Assembly: GCF_001417955.2 (NCBI RefSeq)
Contig: NZ_LKTM01000336.1
Coordinates: forward strand, 1-46,119
Reading direction: 5' to 3'
Length of the DNA: 46,119 nt
Origin: Mycobacterium gordonae
Lineage (GTDB): Bacteria; Actinomycetota; Actinomycetes; Mycobacteriales; Mycobacteriaceae
The first letter of the stretch is position 1. The number at the start of each line of letters is the position of its first letter. This document shows, piece after piece, positions 31,525-39,861 of the stretch. The notes under the pieces were generated by a model. The model saw only the letters and a program-made list of their open reading frames with translations. It had not been told where the DNA came from and searched no databases. The translations under genes and the position numbers were made by a program.

Positions 31525-32883
31525 TCAGCCGTGCCCGATGTGCAAAAGCCTAGCGAGGTTGGGCAGCTTGACCCGGGGGCGGCCATGCGGCTCACCGGCT
31601 GAGCGCTCGAACTGGTCGATGACGTCCCAGTGCTCCGAGGTGATCACCTTGGGCTGCCGTTCGGTCAGCCAGTCCGAAATCCGGTCGGCGTGGTCTTCGG
31701 GGAACTCAGCCAAGGAAGCACCTGCCAGATCGGCGATCAACGTGTCGACGGTCTCCTGGGAGTCGCTCTTGTTGGTGCCGATGACGCCGGTCGGACCGCG
31801 CTTGATCCAGCCGACGACGTATTCGTTGCGACTGCCCTCGACCCGGCCCCCGGTGTTGGGAATGGTGCCGCGCTTCTCGTCGAACGGCAGCCCAGGGGTG
31901 GGCACGCCGCGGTAGCCGACCGAGCGGACGACCAACTGCACGGGGAGTTCCTCGCGCTCGCCGGTGTCCTTGGCTGATACCCAGCCGCTTTCGTCGGTGA
32001 CCAGTTCGTTGCGACCGAGCACGATGCTCTCGACGTGCTCCTCGCCCTTGATCTCGATCGGAGAGGTCTGGAACCGGAACACGATTCGGCGATGGCCCGG
32101 GCGCGGCTCGCGCTCCGCATAGCCCCGCAGCACCTTGATGTTCTGTTTGGTGGTCTTGCCCGCGGCCTCGGCGTCCTCGTCGGTGATGCTCTCGAACTGG
32201 GCCGGGTCGACGATCACGTCGACACCTTCGAGCTCGCCGAGCTCACGCAACTCCAGCGTGGTGAACGCCGTCTGCAGCGGACCACGGCGGCCGATGATCA
32301 CCACCTCTTCGACTCCGCGGGGGCGCAGCGACTCCAACGCATGGTCGGCGATGTCGGTGAGCGCCAGCACGTCGGGGTCGGTCACCAGAATGCGGGCGAC
32401 GTCGATCGCGACGTTGCCGTTGCCGACCACCAGGGCGCGGGCGCCCGACAGGTTCGGTGTCTTCTCCTCGAAGTGCGGGTGCGCGTTGTACCAGCCGACG
32501 AAGTCGACCGCGGAGATGCTGCCCGTCAGGTGCTCCCCGGGAATGTTGAGTGGCTTGTCCGACTGGGCCCCGACGGCGTAGATAACCGCGTCGTAGTGCT
32601 CGGCGAGTTCGTGCGCATGGACGTGTTCGCCGACGGCCACGTTGCCGAAGAACCGGAAGCGGGGGTCGGTGGCCGTCTTGGCGAACTGTTTGCTGATCGA
32701 CTTGATCTTCGGGTGGTCGGGTGCGACGCCGGAGCGCACCAGGCCCCACGGTGTGGGCAGCATCTCGAGCATGTCGACGGCCACATCGATCTCATCGGAA
32801 GTGTCGGCCGCCTTCAGCAGGGACGCGGCGGCAAAGAAGCCCGACGGCCCGGAGCCGACGATGGCGACGTGATAGGGACGCAT
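31525..32883 (-). CDS. fprA: NADPH-ferredoxin reductase FprA
   Basis: A 452-residue adrenodoxin-reductase-type flavoenzyme. The FAD motif is VAIVGSGPSGFFAA at the N-terminus; the NADP site is VVGNGNVAIDVARIL in the middle, with IGRRGPLQTAFT after it. The closing motif VVGWIKRGPTGVIGTNKSD is typical. It passes electrons from NADPH to ferredoxins, serving cytochromes P450 and other acceptors. Length and sequence match M. tuberculosis FprA (Rv3106). The ATG at 32881-32883 is divergent from prfB with a 42-bp gap; the far longer frame upstream is antisense to prfB. Confidence 0.95.
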   Translation of the reverse strand: MRPYHVAIVGSGPSGFFAAASLLKAADTSDEIDVAVDMLEMLPTPWGLVRSGVAPDHPKIKSISKQFAKTATDPRFRFFGNVAVGEHVHAHELAEHYDAVIYAVGAQSDKPLNIPGEHLTGSISAVDFVGWYNAHPHFEEKTPNLSGARALVVGNGNVAIDVARILVTDPDVLALTDIADHALESLRPRGVEEVVIIGRRGPLQTAFTTLELRELGELEGVDVIVDPAQFESITDEDAEAAGKTTKQNIKVLRGYAEREPRPGHRRIVFRFQTSPIEIKGEEHVESIVLGRNELVTDESGWVSAKDTGEREELPVQLVVRSVGYRGVPTPGLPFDEKRGTIPNTGGRVEGSRNEYVVGWIKRGPTGVIGTNKSDSQETVDTLIADLAGASLAEFPEDHADRISDWLTERQPKVITSEHWDVIDQFERSAGEPHGRPRVKLPNLARLLHIGHG

Positions 32884-32925
32884 GTAGAAGGATGCTAGAC
32901 GGTGGTGCCGGTAACGTTGTCGCCT

Positions 32926-34041
32926 GTGGAACCTGACCGTCAAGCAGATATCGCCGCACTTGACTCCACCCTGACCACGGTGGAGAGGGTGCTTGACGTC
33001 GAAGGTCTGCGCACCCGCATCGAAAAACTCGAGCAGGAGGCGTCCGACCCCAACCTGTGGGACGACCAGGCGCGCGCGCAGAAGGTGACCAGCGAACTGT
33101 CCCATACCCAGGGCGAATTGCGCCGCGTCGAGGAGTTGCGGCAGCGGCTCGACGACCTGCCGGTCCTCTACGAACTGGCCGCCGAAGAAGAGGGGCCGGC
33201 TGCCGACGCCGCCCTGGTGGAAGCCGACGCCGAGCTCAAGGCGCTGCGCGCCGACATCGAGGCCACCGAAGTCCGCACTTTGCTGTCCGGCGAGTACGAC
33301 GAACGTGAGGCATTGGTCACAATCCGCTCCGGAGCGGGCGGGGTCGACGCCGCGGACTGGGCCGAGATGCTCATGCGCATGTATATCCGCTGGGCAGAGC
33401 AGCACAAGTACCCCGTCGAGGTGTTCGACACGTCCTACGCCGAAGAGGCCGGCATCAAGAGCGCGACCTTCGCCGTGCACGCACCGTTCGCCTACGGAAC
33501 CCTGTCGGTGGAACAGGGCACCCACCGTCTGGTGCGAATCAGCCCGTTCGACAACCAAAGTCGACGTCAGACGTCTTTCGCGGAGGTCGAGGTGCTGCCG
33601 GTGGTGGAGACCACCGACCACATCGAGATCCCCGAAGGCGACCTGCGCGTGGACGTCTACCGGTCCAGCGGTCCCGGGGGGCAGTCGGTCAACACGACCG
33701 ACTCGGCGGTTCGTTTAACCCACATCCCAACGGGTATTGTCGTGACTTGCCAGAACGAGAAGTCGCAACTGCAGAACAAAGTTTCAGCGTTACGAGTGCT
33801 TCAGGCAAAGTTGTTGGAGCGCAAGCGTTCCGAAGAACGCGCGGAGCTGGACGCCTTGAAAGGCGACGGCGGCAGCTCCTGGGGAAACCAGATGCGGTCA
33901 TACGTGCTGCACCCCTACCAGATGGTCAAGGATCTGCGCACCGAGTTCGAGGTGGGCAACCCGGCGGCCGTCCTGGACGGAGACATCGACGGATTCCTGG
34001 AAGCCGGGATTCGGTGGCGCAACAGAAAAGATGACGACTAA
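32926..34041 (+). CDS. prfB: Peptide chain release factor 2
   Basis: A 371-residue class I release factor for UGA and UAA. The codon-recognition tripeptide SPF is at 206-208 and the catalytic GGQ at 251-253 (SSGPGGQSVNTTDSAV). The frame is continuous, so this gene lacks the programmed +1 frameshift that controls prfB in E. coli and many others, as is normal for mycobacteria. The GTG start at 32926-32928 gives VEPDRQADIAALD, matching the Mtb protein; a TAACGT about 8 bp before it suggests a near-leaderless transcript. The gene's end overlaps the mechanosensitive channel gene by 11 bp, opening a long plus-strand operon. Confidence 0.96.
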   Translation: MEPDRQADIAALDSTLTTVERVLDVEGLRTRIEKLEQEASDPNLWDDQARAQKVTSELSHTQGELRRVEELRQRLDDLPVLYELAAEEEGPAADAALVEADAELKALRADIEATEVRTLLSGEYDEREALVTIRSGAGGVDAADWAEMLMRMYIRWAEQHKYPVEVFDTSYAEEAGIKSATFAVHAPFAYGTLSVEQGTHRLVRISPFDNQSRRQTSFAEVEVLPVVETTDHIEIPEGDLRVDVYRSSGPGGQSVNTTDSAVRLTHIPTGIVVTCQNEKSQLQNKVSALRVLQAKLLERKRSEERAELDALKGDGGSSWGNQMRSYVLHPYQMVKDLRTEFEVGNPAAVLDGDIDGFLEAGIRWRNRKDDD

Positions 34042-35017
34042 TAACCTCGCTTTCCACGTAAAGGGCATTGCCTCCGCGGCACAGCGATGGCATGACTTCT
34101 GGCGCGGTCCGATCGGTGAGTGGATCATCACCAGGGGACTGCGGGTTGCCATGCTGCTCATCGCCGCGGTGCTGGCTGCCCGCTTTGTCAGCTGGGTAGC
34201 CCAGCGGATCTCCCGCCAGCTCGACCTGGGCTTCGCCGAGAGTGACGCGCTGGTGCGCTCGGAGGCGACCAAACACCGTCAGGCCGTGGCCTCGGTGATC
34301 CGTTGGGTGTCGATCGTGATCATCGCGATCATGGTGATGATGCAGATCGCCGACGTGCTGCAGTTCTCGGTGGGTGGCCTGGTCGCACCGGCCACCGTCG
34401 TGGGCGCGGCCCTCGGTTTCGGCGCCCAGCAGCTGGTCAAGGATCTGCTGTCCGGGTTCTTCATCATCGTCGAGCGCCAGTACGGCTTCGGTGACCTGGT
34501 GAAGCTGACCATTCAGGGTTCGACGACCGACGCCACCGGCACCGTGGAGAACGTGACACTGCGGGTGACCAGGCTGCGATCGGCCGACGGCGAGGTGTTC
34601 ACCGTCCCCAACGGCCAGATCGTCAAGTCGGTCAACCTCTCCAAGGACTGGGCGCGGGCCGTCGTCGACATCCCGGTGTCGACCAACGCCGACCTCAACC
34701 GGGTCAACGAGGTTCTGCATCAGGAGTGCGAGAACGCCCAGAACAACCCGTTGCTGGGCGAGCTGCTGCTGGACTCGCCCACGGTGATGGGCGTGGAGAG
34801 CATCGCGGTCGACACCGTCACGCTGCGCCTGGTGGCCCGCACGCTGCCCGGCAAGCAGTTCGAGGCCGGCCGGCTGTTGCGGGTGCTGGTGATCCGCGCG
34901 CTGGCGCGCGCCGGGATCGTGACCGCGGCGGACGCGACGGTCGGAGTGGTCGACGACGCCGGGATGCCCGCGACCGACGAGGTGACCGACGCCGACACAT
35001 CGGTGACGAAGCGATGA
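34031..35017 (+). CDS. MscS-family small-conductance mechanosensitive channel
   Basis: A 328-residue membrane protein. Hydrophobic segments lie at about residues 34-56 and 93-115, followed by the Gly/Ala-rich pore helix VAPATVVGAALGFGAQQLVKDL, whose core AALGFGAQQLVKDLLSG is the MscS signature, and then a cytoplasmic beta-rich domain (TGTVENVTLRVTRLRSADG, VPNGQIV). It would open on membrane tension to release solutes. It corresponds to M. tuberculosis Rv3104c. The ATG at 34031 overlaps prfB by 11 bp and its stop overlaps the next gene's start by 4 bp. The C-terminal tail is acidic (TDEVTDADTS). Confidence 0.92.
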   Translation: MTTNNLAFHVKGIASAAQRWHDFWRGPIGEWIITRGLRVAMLLIAAVLAARFVSWVAQRISRQLDLGFAESDALVRSEATKHRQAVASVIRWVSIVIIAIMVMMQIADVLQFSVGGLVAPATVVGAALGFGAQQLVKDLLSGFFIIVERQYGFGDLVKLTIQGSTTDATGTVENVTLRVTRLRSADGEVFTVPNGQIVKSVNLSKDWARAVVDIPVSTNADLNRVNEVLHQECENAQNNPLLGELLLDSPTVMGVESIAVDTVTLRLVARTLPGKQFEAGRLLRVLVIRALARAGIVTAADATVGVVDDAGMPATDEVTDADTSVTKR

Positions 35018-35502
35018 AACAGATCGGATTGAACCTGCTGCAGCGCGTCCGGGAGAGCCGGGAGCGGCGGACGCCCAGCCATCTGTTCGGCGGCCGGGTC
35101 CGTACTTCGACCGTGGTGCTGATCGTGGCGTTCTTCGCGCTGTGGTGGACCTACGCCACTTACCGTCCGCACCCGGAGCCGCCGCGCAGCGACACGCCTG
35201 GCCAAGTGGTGCCGCCCGGGTTCGTGCCCGACCCCGGCTACACCTGGGTGCCGCGCACCCGGGTGCAGCCGCAGCCCGTCACCACCACCCCCACGCCGAC
35301 GCCGACGACCACGACAACCCCGCCGCCGCCGACGACGACGACCACCACGACGACACCGGGCCTGCCGTGCCTGCTGCCGCCGCCCTTCTGCCCGGCATCG
35401 ACGACCCCGACCACACCGCCCGCCAACCAGCAACAGCCCGGGCTGCCGGGGCCCGGTTCCTCGCCTGGTCCGGGGCCCAGCTCACCGGCTCCGGCGCGCT
35501 GA
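35014..35502 (+). CDS. Pro/Thr-rich single-span membrane protein (Rv3103c-like)
   Basis: A 162-residue protein with a basic N-terminus (LLQRVRESRERRTPSHLF), one membrane segment (STVVLIVAFFALWWTYATY, about 32-50) and an extracytoplasmic tail very rich in Thr and Pro (TTTPTPTPTTTTTPPPPTTT) with two cysteines in LPCLLPPPFCP. It resembles M. tuberculosis Rv3103c at the same locus. The tail suggests a cell-wall-facing, possibly glycosylated, linker. It lies between the MscS-type channel and ftsE and its start overlaps the channel stop (ATGA). The repetitive tail produces spurious long frames on both strands. Function is unknown. Confidence 0.82.
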   Translation: MKQIGLNLLQRVRESRERRTPSHLFGGRVRTSTVVLIVAFFALWWTYATYRPHPEPPRSDTPGQVVPPGFVPDPGYTWVPRTRVQPQPVTTTPTPTPTTTTTPPPPTTTTTTTTPGLPCLLPPPFCPASTTPTTPPANQQQPGLPGPGSSPGPGPSSPAPAR

Positions 35503-35546
35503 GTTTCGCCCCCCGGCGAACCACCCCGCTACACTGGCGTGCCGTG

Positions 35547-36236
35547 ATGATCACCCTGGAACATGTCACCAAGCAGTACAAATCGTCGGCACGTCCGGCC
35601 TTGGATGACATCAACGTCAAAATCGACAAGGGTGAGTTCGTTTTCCTCATCGGTCCGTCGGGCTCGGGCAAGTCCACGTTCATGCGGTTGTTGCTGGCCG
35701 CAGAGACGCCGACCACCGGTGACATCCGGGTCTCGAAGTTTCACGTCAACAAGCTGCGCGGGCGCAACGTGCCCAAGCTGCGCCAGGTGATGGGCTGCGT
35801 CTTCCAGGACTTCCGGTTGCTGCAACAGAAGACGGTGTACGACAACGTCGCCTTCGCGCTGGAGGTCATCGGCCGCCGCGGCGACGCGATCAACCGGGTG
35901 GTTCCGGAGGTGCTGGAGACGGTCGGCCTGTCGGGCAAAGCCAACCGACTGCCGCACGAACTCTCCGGCGGCGAGCAGCAGCGGGTCGCCATCGCCCGCG
36001 CGTACGTCAACCGGCCGCTGGTGCTGCTGGCCGACGAGCCCACCGGCAACCTCGACCCAGACACCAGTAAGGACATCATGGATTTGTTGGAGCGCATCAA
36101 TCGCAGCGGCACGACGGTGTTGATGGCCACCCACGACCACCACATCGTCGACGCGATGCGCCAGCGTGTGGTCGAGTTGTCGCTGGGCAGGCTGGTTCGC
36201 GACGAACAGCGCGGCGTCTACGGGATGGATCGCTAA
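35547..36236 (+). CDS. ftsE: Cell-division ABC ATPase FtsE
   Basis: A 229-residue ABC ATPase. Walker A is GPSGSGKST (36-44), Q-loop VFQDFRLL, signature LSGGEQQRV, Walker B LVLLADEPTGNLD and the H-loop ATHDHH. With FtsX it forms a type VII-class ABC complex at the divisome that transmits ATP hydrolysis across the membrane to activate peptidoglycan hydrolases (RipC in mycobacteria). The ATG at 35547 gives MITLEHVTKQYKSS as in M. tuberculosis; an adjacent GTG at 35544 is less likely. FtsX follows with no gap. Confidence 0.97.
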   Translation: MITLEHVTKQYKSSARPALDDINVKIDKGEFVFLIGPSGSGKSTFMRLLLAAETPTTGDIRVSKFHVNKLRGRNVPKLRQVMGCVFQDFRLLQQKTVYDNVAFALEVIGRRGDAINRVVPEVLETVGLSGKANRLPHELSGGEQQRVAIARAYVNRPLVLLADEPTGNLDPDTSKDIMDLLERINRSGTTVLMATHDHHIVDAMRQRVVELSLGRLVRDEQRGVYGMDR

Positions 36237-37130
36237 GTGCGCGTCGGATTCCTACTCAACGAGGTCGTCACCGGCATTCGTCGCAACGTCACGATGACGA
36301 TCGCGATGATCCTGACCACCGCGATCTCCATCGGCCTGTTCGGCGGCGGTCTGCTGGTGGTCCGGTTGGCCGACAACTCGCGGGCCATCTATCTCGACCG
36401 GGTCGAGACGCAGGTGTATCTCACCGAAGACGTGTCGGCCAACGACCCCACGTGCGGCGGCGACATCTGCAAGGCGCTGCGCAACAAGATCGAGAGTCGC
36501 CAAGACGTCAAGTCCGTGCGGTTCGTCAACCAACAGGACGCCTACGCTGACGCGATCAAGAAGTTCCCGGAGTTCAAGGACGTCGCCGGCAAGGACTCCT
36601 TCCCCGCGTCTTTCATCGTCAAGCTGAGCAACCCGGACCAGCACGCCGAGTTCGCCGCGGCTATGGAGGGCCAGCCCGGCGTGCGCGGCATCCTCAACGA
36701 GAAGCAGCTGATCGACCGGTTGTTCGCGGTGCTGGACGGGTTGAGTAACGCCGCGTTCGCCGTCGCACTGGTACAGGCCATCGGCGCGATTCTGCTGATC
36801 GCCAACATGGTGCAGGTAGCCGCCTATACCCGTCGCACTGAGATCGGCATCATGCGTCTGGTCGGCGCCAGTCGGTGGTATACCCAGCTGCCGTTCCTGG
36901 TGGAGGCGGTGCTCGCCGCGACCATCGGTGTGGTGATCGCGATTCTGGGCTTGGTAGCGGTGCGGGCGTTGTTCCTGGAGGGGGCGCTGAGCCAGTTCTA
37001 TCAAGCGCATCTGATCGCCAAGGTCGACTACGCCGACATCGTCTACATCTCACCGATCCTGCTGCTGCTCGGCGTCGCGATGTCGGGGTTGACGGCATAC
37101 GCGACGCTGCGCCTCTACATACGGCGGTAG
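36237..37130 (+). CDS. ftsX: Cell-division ABC membrane protein FtsX
   Basis: A 297-residue protein with four membrane segments (about 21-43, 172-195, 220-243 and 270-292). A large extracellular loop between the first two contains a cysteine pair (TCGGDIC) and the region that contacts the hydrolase. The GTG start is directly after the ftsE TAA, giving tight coupling. It transmits conformational change from FtsE to the cell wall. It matches M. tuberculosis Rv3101c in size. Confidence 0.97.
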   Translation: MRVGFLLNEVVTGIRRNVTMTIAMILTTAISIGLFGGGLLVVRLADNSRAIYLDRVETQVYLTEDVSANDPTCGGDICKALRNKIESRQDVKSVRFVNQQDAYADAIKKFPEFKDVAGKDSFPASFIVKLSNPDQHAEFAAAMEGQPGVRGILNEKQLIDRLFAVLDGLSNAAFAVALVQAIGAILLIANMVQVAAYTRRTEIGIMRLVGASRWYTQLPFLVEAVLAATIGVVIAILGLVAVRALFLEGALSQFYQAHLIAKVDYADIVYISPILLLLGVAMSGLTAYATLRLYIRR

Positions 37131-37132
37131 CG

Positions 37133-37612
37133 GTGGCCAAGAAGCCTCCCGGCCGACAAATCATCGCCAGCAACCGCAAGGCGCGGCACAACTACTCGAT
37201 CCTCGAAGTGTTCGAGGCCGGCATCGCGCTGCAGGGCACCGAGGTCAAGAGTCTGCGGGAGGGGCACGCATCTCTGGTCGACGCGTTCGCCACCGTCGAC
37301 GACGGCGAGATCTGGCTGCGCAACGTGCACATCCCGGAGTACCGGCACGGGAGCTGGACCAACCATGAGCCGCGGCGCAACCGCAAGCTGCTGTTGCACC
37401 GCCGCCAGATCGACACCCTGATCGGCAAGATCCGCGAGGGTAACTACGCGTTGGTGCCGCTGTCGATGTACTTCTCCGAGGGCAAGGTCAAGGTCGAGCT
37501 GGCGCTGGGGCGTGGTAAGCAGGCGCACGACAAACGTCAGGACATGGCCAAGCGCGACGCTCAGCGTGAGGTGATCAGGGAACTCGGTCGCCGGGCCAAA
37601 GGCATGGGCTGA
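37133..37612 (+). CDS. smpB: SsrA-binding protein SmpB
   Basis: A 159-residue RNA-binding protein. It opens VAKKPPGRQIIASNRKARHNY, with the beta-barrel residues EAGIALQGTEVKSLREG and YRHGSWTNHEP, and has the basic C-terminal tail KQAHDKRQDMAKRDAQREVI that enters the decoding site of the ribosome. It delivers tmRNA to stalled ribosomes. The GTG at 37133 lies 2 bp after ftsX. Its partner ssrA lies 4.4 kb downstream on the same strand (41972). The next gene's ATG overlaps the stop (TGATG). Confidence 0.97.
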   Translation: MAKKPPGRQIIASNRKARHNYSILEVFEAGIALQGTEVKSLREGHASLVDAFATVDDGEIWLRNVHIPEYRHGSWTNHEPRRNRKLLLHRRQIDTLIGKIREGNYALVPLSMYFSEGKVKVELALGRGKQAHDKRQDMAKRDAQREVIRELGRRAKGMG

Positions 37613-38820
37613 TGACCGAAGACCCCGTCATCAGGGAGCTCTCGGCGGCAGTCGAGCGCAGCCCGGACGTGGTCGAACTGCGGGTGCACCTGGCCCGGTT
37701 GCTGGCGGACAAGGGGCGCTACGCCGAGGCCGTCGGACACTGCAGCGCGGCGCTCACGCACGACGCAGGCAACGCCGACGCACTGAGCCTGCTGCAGCGT
37801 TGCAGCGCGGCGCTGTCGGGGCCGGCCGAGTCACAGTTCGACTGGCACAGCGCCGAGCAGCAGGTTGCCGACATCGTCGAACCGGCTTTCGTCGAAGGGT
37901 CCGCCGAGGACAGCGCTGACGTCGTGCACGAAGGCGACTACGACGTGCTGCAACGCAGCACAGTGGGCCTGGCCGACGTCGCCGGCATGCCCGATGTCAA
38001 ACAGCAGCTTGAACTTTCGCTGCTGGGCCCCATCCGCAACCCCGACCTGATGAAGGCGTTCAAGATCACCGCGCGTGGTGGGCTGCTGCTGTACGGCCCG
38101 CCGGGGTGCGGCAAAACCCATATCGCCAAAGCCATTTCGGGCGAGCTGGGCGCCGGCTTCTACCACGTGGGCATCGCTGACGTGCTGAGCCGCTGGCTGG
38201 GGGAGAGCGAACGCAGCATCCGCTCGGTCTTCGACGTTGCCCGCCGTAATGCACCCTGCGTGCTGTTCTTCGACGAAGTCGACGCGTTGGGGCACCGCCG
38301 TTCGGCACTCGGCGGCAACTCGGGGATACGTACGGTGGTCAACGCGCTGTTGGAGGAACTCGATTCGGCCGGTTCGGCGAACGACGGCGTGTACGTGCTG
38401 GGCGCCACCAATGCGCCTTGGGACGTCGACCCGGCGCTGCGGCGCCCCGGACGTTTCGACCGGACCGTCTTCGTCGGGCTACCCGATGCCGAAGCCAGGG
38501 CCGGCATCGTCCGCTACCATCTGCGGGATCGGCCGGCGGCGGGCATCGACCTCAAAGCGGTGGCCGGACGCACCGAGGGATTCTCGGGTGCCGATCTGGC
38601 CCATGTCTGTGACAGCGCAACACAATTGGCGATGGCCGACTCGATGCGCAGCGGACAGGTGCGCCCCGTCTCGATGGCCGACGTCACCGCGTCGCTGGCG
38701 CAGATCCGTCCCAGCACCGGACCGTGGTTCGAGACCGCGCGCAACGTCGTCGAATTCGCCAACCGCGACGGCAGCTACGACGAGCTGGCAAAGTATCTGC
38801 GGCGCAGGAAAATTCGGTAA
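37612..38820 (+). CDS. Cdc48/Vps4-like AAA+ ATPase with N-terminal TPR-like region
   Basis: A 402-residue ATPase. Residues 1-65 form TPR-like helices (LRVHLARLLADKGRYAEAVGH) and a linker leads to one AAA module: Walker A GPPGCGKT (162-169), pore-loop-like SRWLGESE (193-200), Walker B VLFFDEVD (217-224) and the second region of homology GATNAPWDVDPALRRPGRFD with arginine fingers Arg278/Arg281. The pore motif with GESE is typical of substrate-threading AAA proteins such as p97 and Vps4; no protease domain is attached. It overlaps smpB by 1 bp and the TPR membrane gene by 1 bp, so the pair is coupled. The role is unknown: unfoldase or complex remodeller at a membrane is plausible. Confidence 0.85.
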   Translation: MTEDPVIRELSAAVERSPDVVELRVHLARLLADKGRYAEAVGHCSAALTHDAGNADALSLLQRCSAALSGPAESQFDWHSAEQQVADIVEPAFVEGSAEDSADVVHEGDYDVLQRSTVGLADVAGMPDVKQQLELSLLGPIRNPDLMKAFKITARGGLLLYGPPGCGKTHIAKAISGELGAGFYHVGIADVLSRWLGESERSIRSVFDVARRNAPCVLFFDEVDALGHRRSALGGNSGIRTVVNALLEELDSAGSANDGVYVLGATNAPWDVDPALRRPGRFDRTVFVGLPDAEARAGIVRYHLRDRPAAGIDLKAVAGRTEGFSGADLAHVCDSATQLAMADSMRSGQVRPVSMADVTASLAQIRPSTGPWFETARNVVEFANRDGSYDELAKYLRRRKIR

Positions 38821-39848
38821 TGACTCAGCCCGGCCCCGATCCGGTGGCCGAGGCCATCGTGGTCGCCGACGCTTACATCGAGTCGAAGAACTATCAGCGT
38901 GCGCGTGACGTGCTGCGGCAGGTACTGGCCGAGCACCCGAACGATCCCGGGCTGTTGGCCCACAATGCCCGCGCCGAATACCTGCTCGGCGACCATTCGC
39001 AAGCGGCTTCCAGCGCCTATGCCGCTCTGTCGGCCGCGCCGCACGACGAACTTGCCATGCGGATCTACGCACTCGCGCTGGATGGGCAGGGGCGCGGTCC
39101 GGAAGCGGTGTGGATGGCCTGGCGAACGGTCACGCAGCACCCGAATGAGGTTCTGTCCCATCGCCTTTACGCCCGCGTACTACAGAAGGCGCACCGGTAC
39201 CACGATGCCCTGATCGAGGTCGACGAGGCGCTGCGGCTCTCGCCCGCCGATGTGGACACGCTGGTGCTGCGCGGCACCATCCTGCACGACCTCGGTTACA
39301 TCGCAGAGTCGTCGGCCACCTACGAGCGGGCCCTGGCGCTGGATCCCGGCAATGCCGAGGCCCAGAACAACCTGGCCGTCAACCGGCTGCGCGGCGGAAA
39401 GTTCGGCCATGCGTTGCGCGGTTTTCTCGGGGCCGCGGGCAGCGACCCGACGCTCGGAAACCTGGTGCGCCGCAATATCGGTGCGGTCCTCGCGACCATC
39501 CTGCGCCGCGTCACCGTACTGGCGGTAATGGTGGGTATCTTGTGCGCGTTCGTCGGCTCGTCCCACGGCGGCACGGATTTCCGCACCGTGATGATGCAGG
39601 TGCTGATCGTGATGGGCGTCGTGGTGCTGATCGGGAACTTCGTCTGGCTGCTGCGCGCGGTGCCGCGCCGGACTTTTGTTTCGGCTGCGCGCGGCCGCGC
39701 CGGCGTTGTCGTGCGCATCGTGCATGCGGCGCTGGCGGCGGCTGTCGGGGCGGGTGCGGTGGCCTTCGGTGGGCCGTGGGCAATCCCGGCGGGAGTATTG
39801 GTGGCCGTCAGCGGCCTGTTCATCGTGAGGTTCGGCCTGCTCGTCTAG
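38820..39848 (+). CDS. TPR protein with four C-terminal membrane helices
   Basis: A 342-residue protein. The first about 205 residues are TPR repeats (for example YQRARDVLRQVLAEHPNDP, YHDALIEVDEALRLSPADV, AESSATYERALALDPGNAE), and the last 130 residues contain four hydrophobic segments (VTVLAVMVGILCAFVG, VLIVMGVVVLIGNFVWLL, AALAAAVGAGAVAFGG, VLVAVSGLFIVRFGLLV). The TPR domain is therefore held on the inner face of the membrane. Its ATG overlaps the AAA stop (TAATG), which strongly suggests that the two work together, perhaps as an ATPase recruited to a membrane scaffold. No substrate is evident. Confidence 0.85.
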   Translation: MTQPGPDPVAEAIVVADAYIESKNYQRARDVLRQVLAEHPNDPGLLAHNARAEYLLGDHSQAASSAYAALSAAPHDELAMRIYALALDGQGRGPEAVWMAWRTVTQHPNEVLSHRLYARVLQKAHRYHDALIEVDEALRLSPADVDTLVLRGTILHDLGYIAESSATYERALALDPGNAEAQNNLAVNRLRGGKFGHALRGFLGAAGSDPTLGNLVRRNIGAVLATILRRVTVLAVMVGILCAFVGSSHGGTDFRTVMMQVLIVMGVVVLIGNFVWLLRAVPRRTFVSAARGRAGVVVRIVHAALAAAVGAGAVAFGGPWAIPAGVLVAVSGLFIVRFGLLV

Positions 39849-39849
39849 G

Positions 39850-39855
39850 TACTAT
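39850..39855 (+). promoter_or_regulatory. -10 element of a leaderless promoter
   Basis: TACTAT, six bases before the ATG at 39862, directly after the TPR gene stop. Absence of a ribosome site and this spacing predict transcription from the A of the start codon. Confidence 0.6.
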
Positions 39856-39861
39856 CCACCC

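Noticed and set aside
32926..33010. Programmed frameshift in prfB
   Set aside because: The frame is continuous from GTG to stop with no in-frame UGA; mycobacterial prfB lacks this control.
31525..33621. 698-codon minus-strand frame joining fprA to the region over prfB
   Set aside because: Only the part from 32883 downwards is FprA; the rest is antisense to prfB, which has SPF and GGQ.
35281..35480. Thr/Pro codon repeat considered as a tandem repeat or CRISPR-like array
   Set aside because: It is a low-complexity coding tail of the Rv3103c-like membrane protein, with no constant repeat/spacer structure.
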